Assembly (NCBI GenBank): GCA_000787465.1
Contig: JSYX01000434.1
Coordinates: 1-29,625, forward strand
Origin: Thermomucor indicae-seudaticae
Taxonomy: Eukaryota > Mucoromycota > Mucoromycetes > Mucorales > Lichtheimiaceae
Reading direction: 5' to 3'
Length of the DNA: 29,625 bases
Positions within the stretch are counted from its first letter, which is position 1; each line of letters begins with the position of its first letter. Shown one piece after another: positions 11,591 through 21,824 of this stretch. A program made the position numbers and the translations under genes. The notes beneath the pieces were generated by a model. That model made no database searches and had not been told where the DNA came from. It was given only the letters and a program-made list of their open reading frames with translations.

Positions 11591-14500
11591 CTATCGTGAA
11601 TTCATAAAGCCAGTGATCCACGACGTTCGTTTGTCACGCTTCTCGGTCGGAGACGCAGGGGTATCAACACCGTTTTCAGCTGGTGTGCCTCCACCGCGCA
11701 ACGGCTTGGCAATGCGTCCAAAGTTAAGCGCCGCCATTGTATTTTGTGACTTTTGCTGTTGAGACCGTGCTTGCTCCAAGCGCTCACGCACCGCCTGCAA
11801 CTGAGCCTCGAACTTTTGGTTCTGGCTGATAAGCTTCTCTTGAGCATCTTGCAGCAATGCTTCCAGACTTTGGATACGCTCATTGCGAGCAATCAATTTA
11901 CGCTCAGCCAATGCCACTTCCTTCTTAAGTGAAGAGTTCTGCTCCACAAGCTGGAGATATTGTTATGCTTCCATTGATCTCCAATTTTAATCGAGTCTTC
12001 ATAGCCTTACCTGCTTTTGTACATTTGTGAGCTGTTCCAAGTTCCTCTCTAGGAACGCCATCTTTTTCTGTTGGGCCTTGTTGTTGCTAGTCTTGAGCAC
12101 GTTGTTGTAATGCTCACGCGTCTCGTCCAAAGACATCTCGAGCTCAACGACTCGTTCACATCGACTCTGCAAATCACGCATCAAAGCCTTCTTCATGACC
12201 TCAAAGTCGGCAAGCTGCTGAGCCATTGACTTGCGCATACGCTCAAGATCTTTCTCCTTCTCGCTCAAGTCACCGTTTGTTGCGGGCACGGGTTGGTCAG
12301 CCAACGCAGCCTAAACATTTTATCCCCTTCATTAGCAAGCGTCCAAAGAAGAACTGTTATTTACCAGTACATACCTGTAACTGATCATTCGCTGCCCTGA
12401 GGTCGGCCATGGCTTGACTAAGCTTCTGATGATCTTGATTCTTGCGCTCCAGCTCCTTCTTGAGCTCTTCAATCTCCTTTTGTTGTTGCTCTTTCTTGGC
12501 TATATGTTCTGCTTCGAGTTTGCTCTGTACGATGCGGCTAAGTAACGCTGTCGACGATGTAACCGTATCTCATTTTTACCTTGATATCAGAAAGGGTATC
12601 TGCGATATCTGCATTAGACCGGACCTCTGCTTCTTCTTCGGCAATAGTCTTGTCAAGAAGTTCTTCATATTCTTGCTCAAGCGTGCCCAATCTGGCTTCC
12701 AAGTCGTTCTTTTTACTCTCAATAGCCGTCTTTTCAGCCGTCAAGTCGGCAATCGTCTTGGTGTGCTGTTCCAAAAGAACCTTGGATTCCGCCAGTTCAC
12801 GTCGCAATGAGATCATTTCCTCTGTGCTGAGCGAACTTGTGTTTCCACCATCAAGCTTGTTCAAGGCATCACGGATTTGTCTTTCCTTTTCATTGATCTG
12901 GCTCTGTATAAAGTAAGGTGAAAAGCAAGTTAGTCAAGTCTAGAATGATATAAATGTATCCAGCAGTCCATACCGATGGATCAAATCCAGACATCATCTG
13001 TGCCATCTTCTCGGCCTTTTTCTTTTCTTTATCGCCGTCCGTTGCTTCCTTGTGCGCTACACGAACCTCTGCAAGGCTCTTTTTGAGTTCTTCCAATTCA
13101 GCCATCAATTCCTGATTGGCTTCCTTCAGCGAATCCACAGTGATGGCATTCTCTTTACTCTCGTACGATATCTTTTGCAGCTGCAATCGAAGCTCACTCA
13201 ACTCGCTTGTCATTTGCTGATTTTCTTTAGTAACCAGTTGCTCTTGCTCCTTGTAGTAGTTCATTTCCTCCTTGAGTGATTCCAGCAGCTTTTCTCTGTT
13301 TGCCAGCTCAGTTTCCTATTACAGGCAGCTTAGTACACCATGCTAAACACATATTGACTGTTTCACGCGTACCTTTTCAGCAATCTGGTCCATTAATTCG
13401 TTTTCACGCTTCAGGTATTCTTCACGCTCGTCCTTTTCAAGAACAACGGTCGGCGTGGCTGGACGAGAAAGCTCTTCGGATACAGGACTCTTAAAGCCAG
13501 GAGCAGGTGGCAAAGACTTGAAATCGCCTTTGCTTATTTTCTCTAACGTGACCCACTTATCCTCCGGCACAGTTCCACCTGTACGCCACACATTGACTTC
13601 GCCCTCGAGTGCGGCAATGTAGGTTTGGAACGTAACAGCCTCCGATTTGACCTTCTTGAGCAGTGCCTTGAGCTCGGCCGGCGACAGGTCAGCATTGACC
13701 TTGGCCTTGTTCTTGATGGTCTTTGCACGCATACCGAAACGTAGCGTTGATAGCGTCTCGGCTTCATTGAACGACGAAGGGGAACAATTGATGATAAGCG
13801 TCGTACGGGAGTTACCACCAAGTGACTCTTGCAGGATTCTGGTAAGTTTGGAGTCACGGTATGGGACATGGCTCGACTGTCGAAACAGAAAATTTTAAAA
13901 CGCACACAATTGGCAACTTCGGAGTCCGTGTCTGTACCTTTCCATCAGTTAGTGCGTTGATGACCATACCAAGCGCTGTCAGCGACTTGTTGATCTTTTT
14001 GGCTTCTTCCAGTGTTTGGCCCGAAGCACCTGTTTTCCCAACCTGATATTTTCCGTTTCAGAACAATTTAAAGACAGCTGCCACCATCTCCATCCTTTCT
14101 ACCTTTTCCGAACCTGCCAAATCGACAAGGTAAAGCTTACCGCTCTTGGCAGCTCCAGTATCTACATTCTTCTGCGTAATGGTTATGGCAACAATCGAAT
14201 GGCTTCGAGAACTTTCAGCATTCATGTCTACAAGGGGAATACTAGGTTAGGTACGGATTGATTGCTTTTGATATACTTGATAGGAGACATACGCGTGTAA
14301 GCGACAATACGGTTGCTACTGCCTCGTTTTATGACTTCATAAACTTCTTCACTGGAGCCGACGTAGACTTCCAGCAATCCTTTGACGTAGACACCTTTGG
14401 TTTTGTCTTCGTGGATCGGCAGGTTATCCTGGGAAGCTGTCGGACGGATAAATTCAGTTGAAACTTCCCCTCTACTTCAAAACAAGTGAGGCACTCACGA

Positions 14501-15147
14501 TTCAGCAAATCCCGAACTTTCTCCATGTAGATTTCCATGAAAGACACTCGGACGGTAAATTCAATGTTGCTTGGCGAAGCCATGATGCTACTAAAGATCT
14601 GTTCCACGATACGGGGAATAATACCCTTCGTGTTCTCGTCGTCGATATCGGCGCCCTATCCCGTAACAGAGTCTGTAAGCAGAGCAACAATGTCCGGGTA
14701 GCGGATATCGATATTTACCATCATAGTGAATGTTTTACCGGAACCTGTCTGACCGTACGCAAAAACTGTACCGTTGTAACCGGCTGTGACATCTATTGGA
14801 ACGAACCAAAAATTCTCGGTCGGTATGCGTGTACCATGACGAAGGAAGGAAAGGATGACGTACCATCAACAATAGTCTTGATAGAATACTCAAAAACGTC
14901 TTTCTGAGGCGTATTCATGCCAAAGACCTTATCAAAGGCGAAGGATCCTTGAAACTCCTTGCCCTGTTTGCTATGCTTTAGTAGGTGCTCACTTTCGAGG
15001 AAGGACTACGATGGAAGGCGGACTTGCCTTGAGCTCGACGGTGGTGCCATCAGGGTCAATTTCAATAATGGGAGTACCACCCTCTCGTATTTCCCGGGCA
15101 TTCTGAGGTCGGAAACGACAGACAACCTTGATACTGTTTCCCGACAT
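11591..15147 (-). CDS. Conventional kinesin heavy chain (fungal kinesin-1)
   Basis: Reading from high to low coordinates, the exons are 15147-15028, 14963-14864, 14792-14719, 14655-14499, 14436-14293, 14227-14103, 14042-13938, 13876-13373, 13315-12974, 12903-12580, 12524-12375, 12310-12011 and 11950-11591. They give 934 aa, close to the usual fungal length. This is a plus-end microtubule motor for vesicle and organelle transport. The motor domain (1 to about 330) has [11 protein letters not shown] at the start, P-loop GQTGSGKT at 87-94, switch [10 protein letters not shown] at 201-209 and switch II DLAGSE at 234-239. A neck rich in Ala/Lys follows, then a long coiled coil. The tail carries the autoinhibitory [10 protein letters not shown] motif near 893-902. 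Intron 1 is GC-AG (donor GCAAGT). The acceptor of intron 10 (12525-12579) was chosen by frame from several nearby AGs and is the least certain join. Confidence 0.96.
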
Positions 15148-16292
15148 GACAGATGAAGGAAAACGGTAAAAAGAAAAAGGCTTCTGCAGGGAAAGAAGAG
15201 CAGAAGAGGCGGCAGAGGAGCTCGAAAATAGTCTCGTATCGGCTGTTCCTTAACTGACGCGCAGAGTTACACGAGAAAACAACCTTAGAGACTTTCGCTT
15301 CTCCGCCCTTGTGTGATCACGGGTAACTAACGGCACATCTGATGCTTGAACCACCGTCATCACTTTATTTTCTTCTCTTGATATCATGTGCATGTTCTGC
15401 AATCAACAATTGCAGTACGTCATGGGATAGAAAGTGAAGCGACATACCATCTACACTCCAGGAGCTCTTGTTACGCCCGCTTCAAGTCCGAACTGGGTGT
15501 GTTCCGGATTTCGACAGATGGTCGCTACTGTGTCCGTTCTTACAGTCTAGCCAGGTTAAATGCGATCATGAATGCTTCGGAGACGGCGACAAAGAATCAA
15601 GGAAGCCATCACTAGTTCAAGATTCCTGGGAAGGGTTATACTGACCGCTGACCGTGGGTATGGCAAAGAAAACTTTCTGAGTGTCACTGTCCTGGTACCT
15701 GCATTCAGGGCGCCTCCAAAATTCTATTGCTGGTTTCTGCATAAGACATTCACGTTGGTTGAAACTAGTTTGCATTGATAGAAAGGGCAAGTTTGAGCCG
15801 AAGGTAAACAGGAAATGGCTCAATTTTTGGTTGCAGGTTTGCGTCAAGCGCTCTCTCAATTCGCGCTATCCATTTGCACAGCCCTAGAATACGTACGAGT
15901 CCGACCGGTCTTCATCGTGCACTTGAGGGATTTCACGGACTATAATCCGAAGCTTTTTGCTTGTTGTGATTGATACTTTAGAAGAAGAAAAAGTAGGTAA
16001 CTCATGTCCATGCGCGTGTTACGTTTGTGCCTGAAGGGGATGCCTTATTCGACCGCAAAACGGACCATCCCCCGTTCCAAACAAGTCTTTTGCTTGGCAC
16101 AAAAATGCCTTCAACTGACCGCAATTGATCAGGAGAAATCCGGTATTCTATGAATTCCATCCATTGCGAACAAACAAACGGCAGTGGTCTTTAAAGGTTA
16201 CACAATAACGACGGGATTGCAAAAAGGCGAAAAGTTGATCGACCTGTTGGATTTTGCACTTCTTCCTTGTCCCATTTTTGTAAACTTTATCA
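15148..16292. promoter_or_regulatory. Divergent intergenic region (kinesin and LEA-like gene promoters)
   Basis: This 1.15-kb gap lies between two genes pointing away from each other. Open frames of up to 80 codons exist on both strands, but none shows a domain, a splice pattern or a composition like its neighbours. Purine-rich sequence directly upstream of the kinesin ATG (15150-15215, CT-rich on the coding strand) fits a promoter or 5' leader. I could not identify a specific transcription-factor site with confidence. Confidence 0.5.
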
Positions 16293-17252
16293 ATGTCAAA
16301 CTATTATCACCATGACAATTATTATTCCTCAGGTCCACCGCCACCGCCTCATCATGATGCCTATCCAATGTACGATATGCCTCAATACGCACCCACGCCA
16401 GCCACGGACGACGGTTATGTTGTAGGCGGCAAGCAGAACGGCGGATACCAGTACCTGCAGGAAGACCCCGCGCAGCCCATCCGGCAGAGACGATCATGTT
16501 GCGATAGACTGTGCTGTGGTTGCTGTACCTGTCTTCCACGCTGGGCACGCTGGCTGTGCTGTCTTCTCTTTCTCATTATCATTGCAATTGCGATCGTCAT
16601 TGGCGTGCTGGCCGCGCTTTTCAAGGTTCCTCAAGTCAACTTTAACGGCCTTTCAGGCGAACCTCAATTTAACCTGACAGGCACCACCGCCAATTTCTAC
16701 TTTAACCTCAACATTACAGTCGACAATCACAATGTGGAAGGAATCACGTTTGAAAAGATCGCAGCTCAAGTATGTCGATATCAGCGAAAGTACTGGTTCT
16801 ATTATTAAACGTGCGTGGCCCATATATTTAGGCATACTATCCAGGGTATCACAACATGAGCATTGGCAGTGGTAGCAAAGACAATGTTCATATTTCATCC
16901 AATGCCGTGACAACAATCATCTTCCCGTTCACCATCAGCCTTGACGCCGTGAACAGCGAATCCCAAGCTATTCTTGATGATATCTTGAACAAGTGTGGCT
17001 TTCTCGGTGGCAATTCGCAGGGAATTACGATCGACTATGATGTTACACCTACGCTGCGCATTATTGGCATTGCTATTTCGCCCACCATCTCTGAACAAGC
17101 GACTATACCCTGTGATTCATCGGTAAGCTGGCCCCCGCCTCTAAATCCTCTTACTTTGCACGAATGATGCTCATGGTTCTCTTTAGAGTATGCCCGATTT
17201 AACCGGCTTACAGTCGCTGATACCAAGCGGCGCTATTCCTACTTCTACATAG
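16293..17252 (+). CDS. Membrane-anchored LEA type 2-like protein
   Basis: Exons 16293-16769, 16832-17122 and 17187-17252 give 277 aa. Residues 1-65 are disordered and rich in Tyr, His and Pro. A dense cysteine cluster (69, 70, 74, 75, 77, 78, 80, 89, 90) leads directly into a single membrane helix at about 88-110, so palmitoylation is plausible. The outer part has the beta-sandwich pattern of LEA-2 (water stress) proteins, with NxT glycosylation sites such as NLTG and NITV, which suggests a lumenal or extracellular C-terminal domain. Both introns are phase 0 with GTATGT and GTAAGC donors. The role is inferred from the fold only: fungal members are poorly characterised and may act in membrane or wall stress. 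Confidence 0.85.
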
Positions 17253-17437
17253 ACATCTTACAACATAGAGACTTTTTGCTACTTTGTGTACATTAGTCTT
17301 CAACTGAAAGAAGAAAAAAACAAAGCACTTCAGCCACTTCCCTGCTTTTTTCGTGGGTTTTATTATTTGCATGAAAAACAATGCTAATAGCGCTGCCACG
17401 TATCTTGTTTCCGGCTGTTGTCACTCGTCAACGCGCA

Positions 17438-18248
17438 ATGTCGACTCACGCGCACCTCTCCGATGACTGCATCTTTTGCAAGATCATTAAGCAAGTATTT
17501 ACCAGGGTATTTTTTGCCCGTAGTACGGTCATGACACTGACATGTTGACATTTGTAGAGGCAACATTCCTTCAATGAAGCTTGCAGAGACGGAAACAAGG
17601 TAATCACGAGCAGTACCGAGATAGACTCGCGCCTCACACACAGAGAAACCATGGTGTTTATGAAGCTTCGCATTCATGGACATTGACCCGCTGAGCCCAG
17701 GACACATGGTAAGTCTTTTCAGTACTTCTTTAAGCACTTTTCCTAGTCTGACGATCCCAAATCTTAGCTTATTATTCCCAAATGTACGTGATAGGTTGCT
17801 GGTATTGCGCCAACTTAAATCACTTCTTATTTTCAATGACTTTTAGACCATGCCGAATTCTTCCACGAAGTTCCAGATGATTATCTGGCCGACACTCTGA
17901 TCGTTGCGAAAAGAATTGCTGCTGCCGCCAAGCTGAAGCAATACAATGTGCTTCAGGTAACGTGAAAGCTCTTATCGCAGTATTTGGGTATTGAAGAACT
18001 CATCAACTTGGTGCCGCAGAATAACGGTAGGCTGGCAAATCAGGTATTATAAGCAGGAGCGATATGTTCAAACGAAAAAGGAGGATGCAGACTAAATGGT
18101 TTTGTTTATAAAGGCCGTACCACATGTTCACTTTCATATCATCCCGAAACCCAACGAGGAGCAAGGATTGGGTATTCGCTGGAAGCCGATCAAGATGCCC
18201 AAGGAAGAGATTCAAAAGCTGTATGAAGATATTAAAAGCCGTATCTAG
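17438..18248 (+). CDS. HIT-family (HINT/Hnt1-like) nucleotide hydrolase
   Basis: Exons 17438-17490, 17558-17599, 17666-17708, 17768-17783, 17847-17956, 18020-18043 and 18114-18248 give 140 aa, typical for the family. Members remove AMP from purine nucleoside phosphoramidates. CIFCKIIKG at 11-19 gives the CxxC zinc site found in many HIT proteins. MDIDPLSPGHM and LIIPKYHAEFF follow, then NNGRLA, and the catalytic triad HVHFH at 100-104. Seven exons for 140 residues is dense; two are only 16 nt (encoding LIIPK plus one base) and 24 nt. Intron 1 must be GC-AG (donor GCAAGT) to give IKG. Position 95 is Asn where Hnt1-like proteins usually have His (GRxAHQ). Confidence 0.93.
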
Positions 18249-18343
18249 AATCGGGATATGTTATCTCAACCGCTAGTTTGACCATTATTGAAAGAATGAA
18301 GCTGTCATTTTCGCGTTAAATAGAATGACACAGCCAACGTTAG

Positions 18344-18358
18344 CGTCATTTGACGTCG
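18344..18358. promoter_or_regulatory. Paired TGACG half-sites (CRE/ATF-like)
   Basis: CGTCA, two bases, then TGACG form an inverted pair about 115 bp upstream of the ATG at 18472. The right half continues as TGACGTCG, seven of eight positions of a CREB/ATF site. A matching CGACGTCA lies before the next gene. Binding by a bZIP factor is inference. Confidence 0.3.
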
Positions 18359-18471
18359 TAGCTGCGAACGTGCATTTAGTGAAGAACGCTTTCCAATAAG
18401 GGCAAGGGTCCGAGGGAAAAAATTCATGCAAGGACTCCCTCAAAAGACTCTTTCAGCTTTTTCTTCCATCC

Positions 18472-19260
18472 ATGTCATTTTCAATGCTGACCCGCCAAAG
18501 ACCACATATACCACGTGCGCCCATTTCACCCTATCTGCGACAGCGGCCGTCCACAGCGGTTGCACAAAGACCCTTCTCGATCTGGCGGATTCCGATCTAC
18601 CTTGCGACAGCTGGAAAAACGAAACGTCGTATTGCGCTTCTGGGCACTGTATCCGGCATCACGCTACTAGGTGCGTTCCTCGGGCCGACTTTTTGGATCA
18701 TCTCGGGCGGCGCCGCAACGCTTGTGTCATGGCGAATTTGGCGGCAAACCTCGCGCTGGTGGCAACTGATCAACCAGAACAACATTGCCCGCGTCGCCTT
18801 TCAGGAAGCACCTGGCCTCTTTCGGCTGCTCGAGAAGCAAGTCGGGAGTCATCGTGCCATTGAGCAGGTGCGTCAGCAGGCGATCGAACGCATTTATGAG
18901 TGGGCCCAGGCGAGCGATGGCAAACGTGTCTTGTTGGACGACTTTGGTGTTGACCATGTCAAAGACATTACTTTTTTCCCTGTTCATGCGTCCTCTTCTG
19001 TGTCACGGGTCCTCGAAGTCAATGGGCATCGAGAATCGGCACAGGAAATCAATGTGGAGTTTTGGGCCGCAGATGACACCAGCAAGGGTCCCCGCGGAGG
19101 CAGTTGCTACATTCATGCAAATGCGATAGTGGATAGCCATGGAAACATTGAGCTACGGTCGATCCGTCTCAATGCACCCGGTTGGCATTCGGACGAATAC
19201 GTTCCACTGCAGACACAGCGTCGTGGCAGGGTCATTGAAGGCGAATACCGTGATCTATAA
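18472..19260 (+). CDS. Uncharacterised 262-aa protein, probably mitochondrial membrane-associated
   Basis: A single exon encodes 262 aa. I do not recognise the family. The first 45 residues are rich in Arg, Gln and Ser, with no acidic residue in the first 40, as in a mitochondrial presequence (SFSMLTRQR, then RQRPSTAVAQRPFSIWR). Residues about 53-92 are hydrophobic and glycine-rich and could form one or two membrane helices. A helical region (about 95-145) and a mixed alpha/beta C-terminal domain with the phrases RGGSCYIHANAIVD and IELRSIRLNAPGWHSDEY follow. The start at 18472 is the first in-frame ATG of the conserved-looking frame; another Met is at residue 5. An overlapping +2-frame ORF (18426-18863) lacks such features. 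The gene sits 105 bp upstream of the hydrolase gene on the same strand. Confidence 0.8.
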   Translation: MSFSMLTRQRPHIPRAPISPYLRQRPSTAVAQRPFSIWRIPIYLATAGKTKRRIALLGTVSGITLLGAFLGPTFWIISGGAATLVSWRIWRQTSRWWQLINQNNIARVAFQEAPGLFRLLEKQVGSHRAIEQVRQQAIERIYEWAQASDGKRVLLDDFGVDHVKDITFFPVHASSSVSRVLEVNGHRESAQEINVEFWAADDTSKGPRGGSCYIHANAIVDSHGNIELRSIRLNAPGWHSDEYVPLQTQRRGRVIEGEYRDL

Positions 19261-19301
19261 AGTCATCGTACATTAATATACTATAACCTTTTTTCTTCGA
19301 G

Positions 19302-19309
19302 CGACGTCA
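19302..19309. promoter_or_regulatory. CRE-like octamer
   Basis: CGACGTCA lies 57 bp upstream of the ATG at 19366. It is the exact reverse complement of TGACGTCG at 18351-18358, upstream of the preceding gene. It matches seven of eight bases of the CRE palindrome. Function is inferred. Confidence 0.3.
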
Positions 19310-19365
19310 TTCTCTATACATAAAGACTGTTACTTTTTTTAACACTAATCTTTTCCGTGCACGTA

Positions 19366-21634
19366 ATGGCTGCAGACAATGAAACTCTCATTCAACTGTC
19401 CGCTAAAACCTGGGATCATGACCAAAAACTTGCCATTTTACGCTTGGCAGGACAAGCTTTAACGGAAATCGAACATATTGTGCACGACTCATGGGGACGA
19501 AAATGGTGGACTGAAATGCTGGATTATTTGGAGATTACGCAGCGTGAATTAGGTAGGTAACAAACACTACATGCCTCATTACAGGGTACGCATGCCTCAC
19601 GCTGCCTTAGCCGTGAAACCTCTGGGCTACGAACAAGCCGTCGCTCTGTTGTCGGACGACAAGCGTGATATCCGTGTTGAAATTCTGGTGGACCTCTTAG
19701 CCGTGTCCATGCGATTGAACTGCCCGCCAGAGTAATACAGTACACACCTTATTAGGCAACCGACATTGACATTGACAGTTAAAATCATGCATACACTTTT
19801 GATTTCAGGTCTTTAACGAGACGATTATCAGATGCTGTAGTCTATGATGGCCGTGCCCGCCGCTTCTTGTTTGAACTGGCTCACTTGATGCGGCTCAGTC
19901 CGGTGGATGTAACAGCAGTCGAACGAAGCGTTGCACAGCAAATGTATTTTGCCTTGCAGGAAAACGTGGACGAAAAGGATCCGCACCTGGAAGATCGGGC
20001 GGCCATCATGGACAAGTCTGCAAGGAAAACGATCGAGGAGACAAACAAAAAGAGAAAACATATGCGTTGGCTAGCAACGGGTGCAGGAGTTTTGGGCGGT
20101 GGTGCTCTTATTGGTACAGAAGCCTACCTTCTACCTTATGAAGACTTGTAAAGCCAAGTTAATCTGATTACGTCATTAGCTCTCACAGGTGGATTAGCAG
20201 CACCACTATTAGCTCCTTTGTTAGCTGGTACAACAACGTCATTCATATCTGCTTTTTCATTTCTTCTTCATTAACCGTTGTTTACATCCGTAGGCATTAC
20301 AGGTGCCGCTTTCTTTGCGACAGCCGGAGGAGTAGCTCTAATAACCAGTCTTTTTGGACTTACCGGTAAGCAACTCGCAGTAGCCTCGATCGATAGCTTT
20401 ATTCATGCATGTTGTCTGTAGGAGGAGGCCTGGCTGGTGAGTGGTTTTCGATACATAGCGATAGAACATAAAGAACTAGAATAGTTTATAGGATACAAGA
20501 TGCACAGACGAATGCAAGGCCTCCAGGAATTCGAGTTTCACCAAATACTCAACGACGCGGATTTACCGCCCATACCGACTCTACAGGTATGGCCCTTGTT
20601 CTTTATACGTTAGCGGGCCTGACAAAGATCATTTCTTCTCGGCAGTGCACTATCTGTATATCCGGGTTTCTTATGGACAGCAAGGACGAATTCCAGGTAA
20701 GTCACACGAGCAAGTCGAAAATTCCTTTTACTTATGTCGTTCGTTCAAAGACGCCTTGGGAGCGCGCATTTACAAGAGCCAAAAACTATAATGACATTTA
20801 CTGCCTGAAGTACGAGAGTGACGCATTAATGGATTTGGGTAACGCTTTTGACAAGTTTGTCAAAAATCAAGCTCTGCGCTATGTCGGCCTTGAGGTTGCA
20901 AAGCAAACAGCGCTTCGTGCATTCTTTGGTAGGTCTCATCTCGCTTTAACTTTATTCGGCTATGCAGAAAATGAAAAGATGCTGATCTATGACTTGACAC
21001 AGCTGCTGTGTCCTTACCTGCTACACTTTTAAAGATAGCAGACGTCATTGACAACCCATGGCAGATTGCAGCGGATCGGTCACGGAAAGCGGGCGTTGTA
21101 TTAGCCGACATTTTGGAGCAACGAGTACAAGGCAATCGCCCATGTAGCTTGGTACGGGAGACCTTGCTTTGAACGTCCTGCTATACACTAGTTAACGCTG
21201 CACTTTACTATATATTAGGTGGCATACAGTTGTGGATGTCTGACAATTTGGCATTGCTTGCGAGAACTATATCAAAGAGACCGTAAAGGACTAATCGACC
21301 ATGTTGTATTCATGGGAGCACCTATATCAGGAGAAGATACCCAAGCCTGGCGAGAATGCGTTTCCGTTGTGTCAGGACGTGTGATCAACTGCTATACAGA
21401 AAAAGACTGGGTGTTAGGTACCACTCTGCTTGTTTTGTTTGCTGACATCGTTCGTCTAATTGCATGTTATATACAGCGTTTGTCTACCGCCTTCATTCAT
21501 TGGATACCGAAGTAGCTGGGCTACAACCGGTGAAGAACGTACCGCGCATAGAAAACGTTCAACTCGACCTTGACGGGCACACGAGCTACACAGAGGCAGT
21601 AGAACATATCCTGAGAAGTGTCCATATTGCTTAA
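19366..21634 (+). CDS. DUF726/TMCO4-type membrane alpha/beta hydrolase
   Basis: Exons 19366-19552, 19611-19731, 19809-20113, 20189-20227, 20294-20365, 20422-20436, 20492-20586, 20646-20696, 20751-20928, 21003-21151, 21219-21417 and 21477-21634 give 522 aa. The N-terminal third is helical. A glycine/alanine-rich double membrane segment lies at about 188-248 and is spread over four exons, one only 15 nt long. The hydrolase domain follows. A plausible catalytic set is Ser408 in VAYSCG, Asp467 in TEKDWVL and His505 in LDGHTSY, in the order seen in DUF726 proteins (human TMCO4, yeast YFL034W). ADVIDNPW is also characteristic. The substrate is unknown; a lipid esterase role is inference. For intron 1 (19553-19610) I preferred a 58-nt intron over a 28-nt alternative that also keeps frame and would add nine or ten residues. 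Confidence 0.9.
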
Positions 21635-21708
21635 TGACAATCTTTAAGCGAATCCAAAGTCATCAATAATTAGCTATTAGCAACGTAATATAGACGGGAA
21701 ATAAGGCA

Positions 21709-21724
21709 GGGAGGGAGGGAGGGG
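21709..21724 (+). other. G-quadruplex-type run between convergent genes
   Basis: Three GGG tracts and one GGGG tract are separated by single A bases, a textbook G-quadruplex sequence. It lies 75 bp after the hydrolase stop and 101 bp beyond the epimerase stop, on the sense strand of the hydrolase transcript's 3' region. Confidence 0.6.
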
Positions 21725-21824
21725 ATGCATGACGAGTGTAAGAGATAGTGAGGTTTGTTGCATGCGTGACAAACGAGGAGAGTGAGGTGGTGTCGTTAAG
21801 TTTGCGAAGAGGCAGTCCGTCTTT

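Noticed and set aside
14458..14907. 149-codon plus-strand ORF
   Set aside because: It covers kinesin motor exons and introns on the opposite strand and shows no family of its own.
15388..15887. Small ORFs on both strands upstream of the LEA-like gene
   Set aside because: Short, no domain, no coherent splicing.
17384..17836. 150-codon minus-strand ORF
   Set aside because: It lies over the HIT gene's exons and introns, which are confirmed by catalytic motifs on the plus strand.
18426..18863. 145-codon plus-strand ORF in another frame
   Set aside because: It overlaps the 262-aa gene, whose frame has a presequence and membrane segments and is longer.
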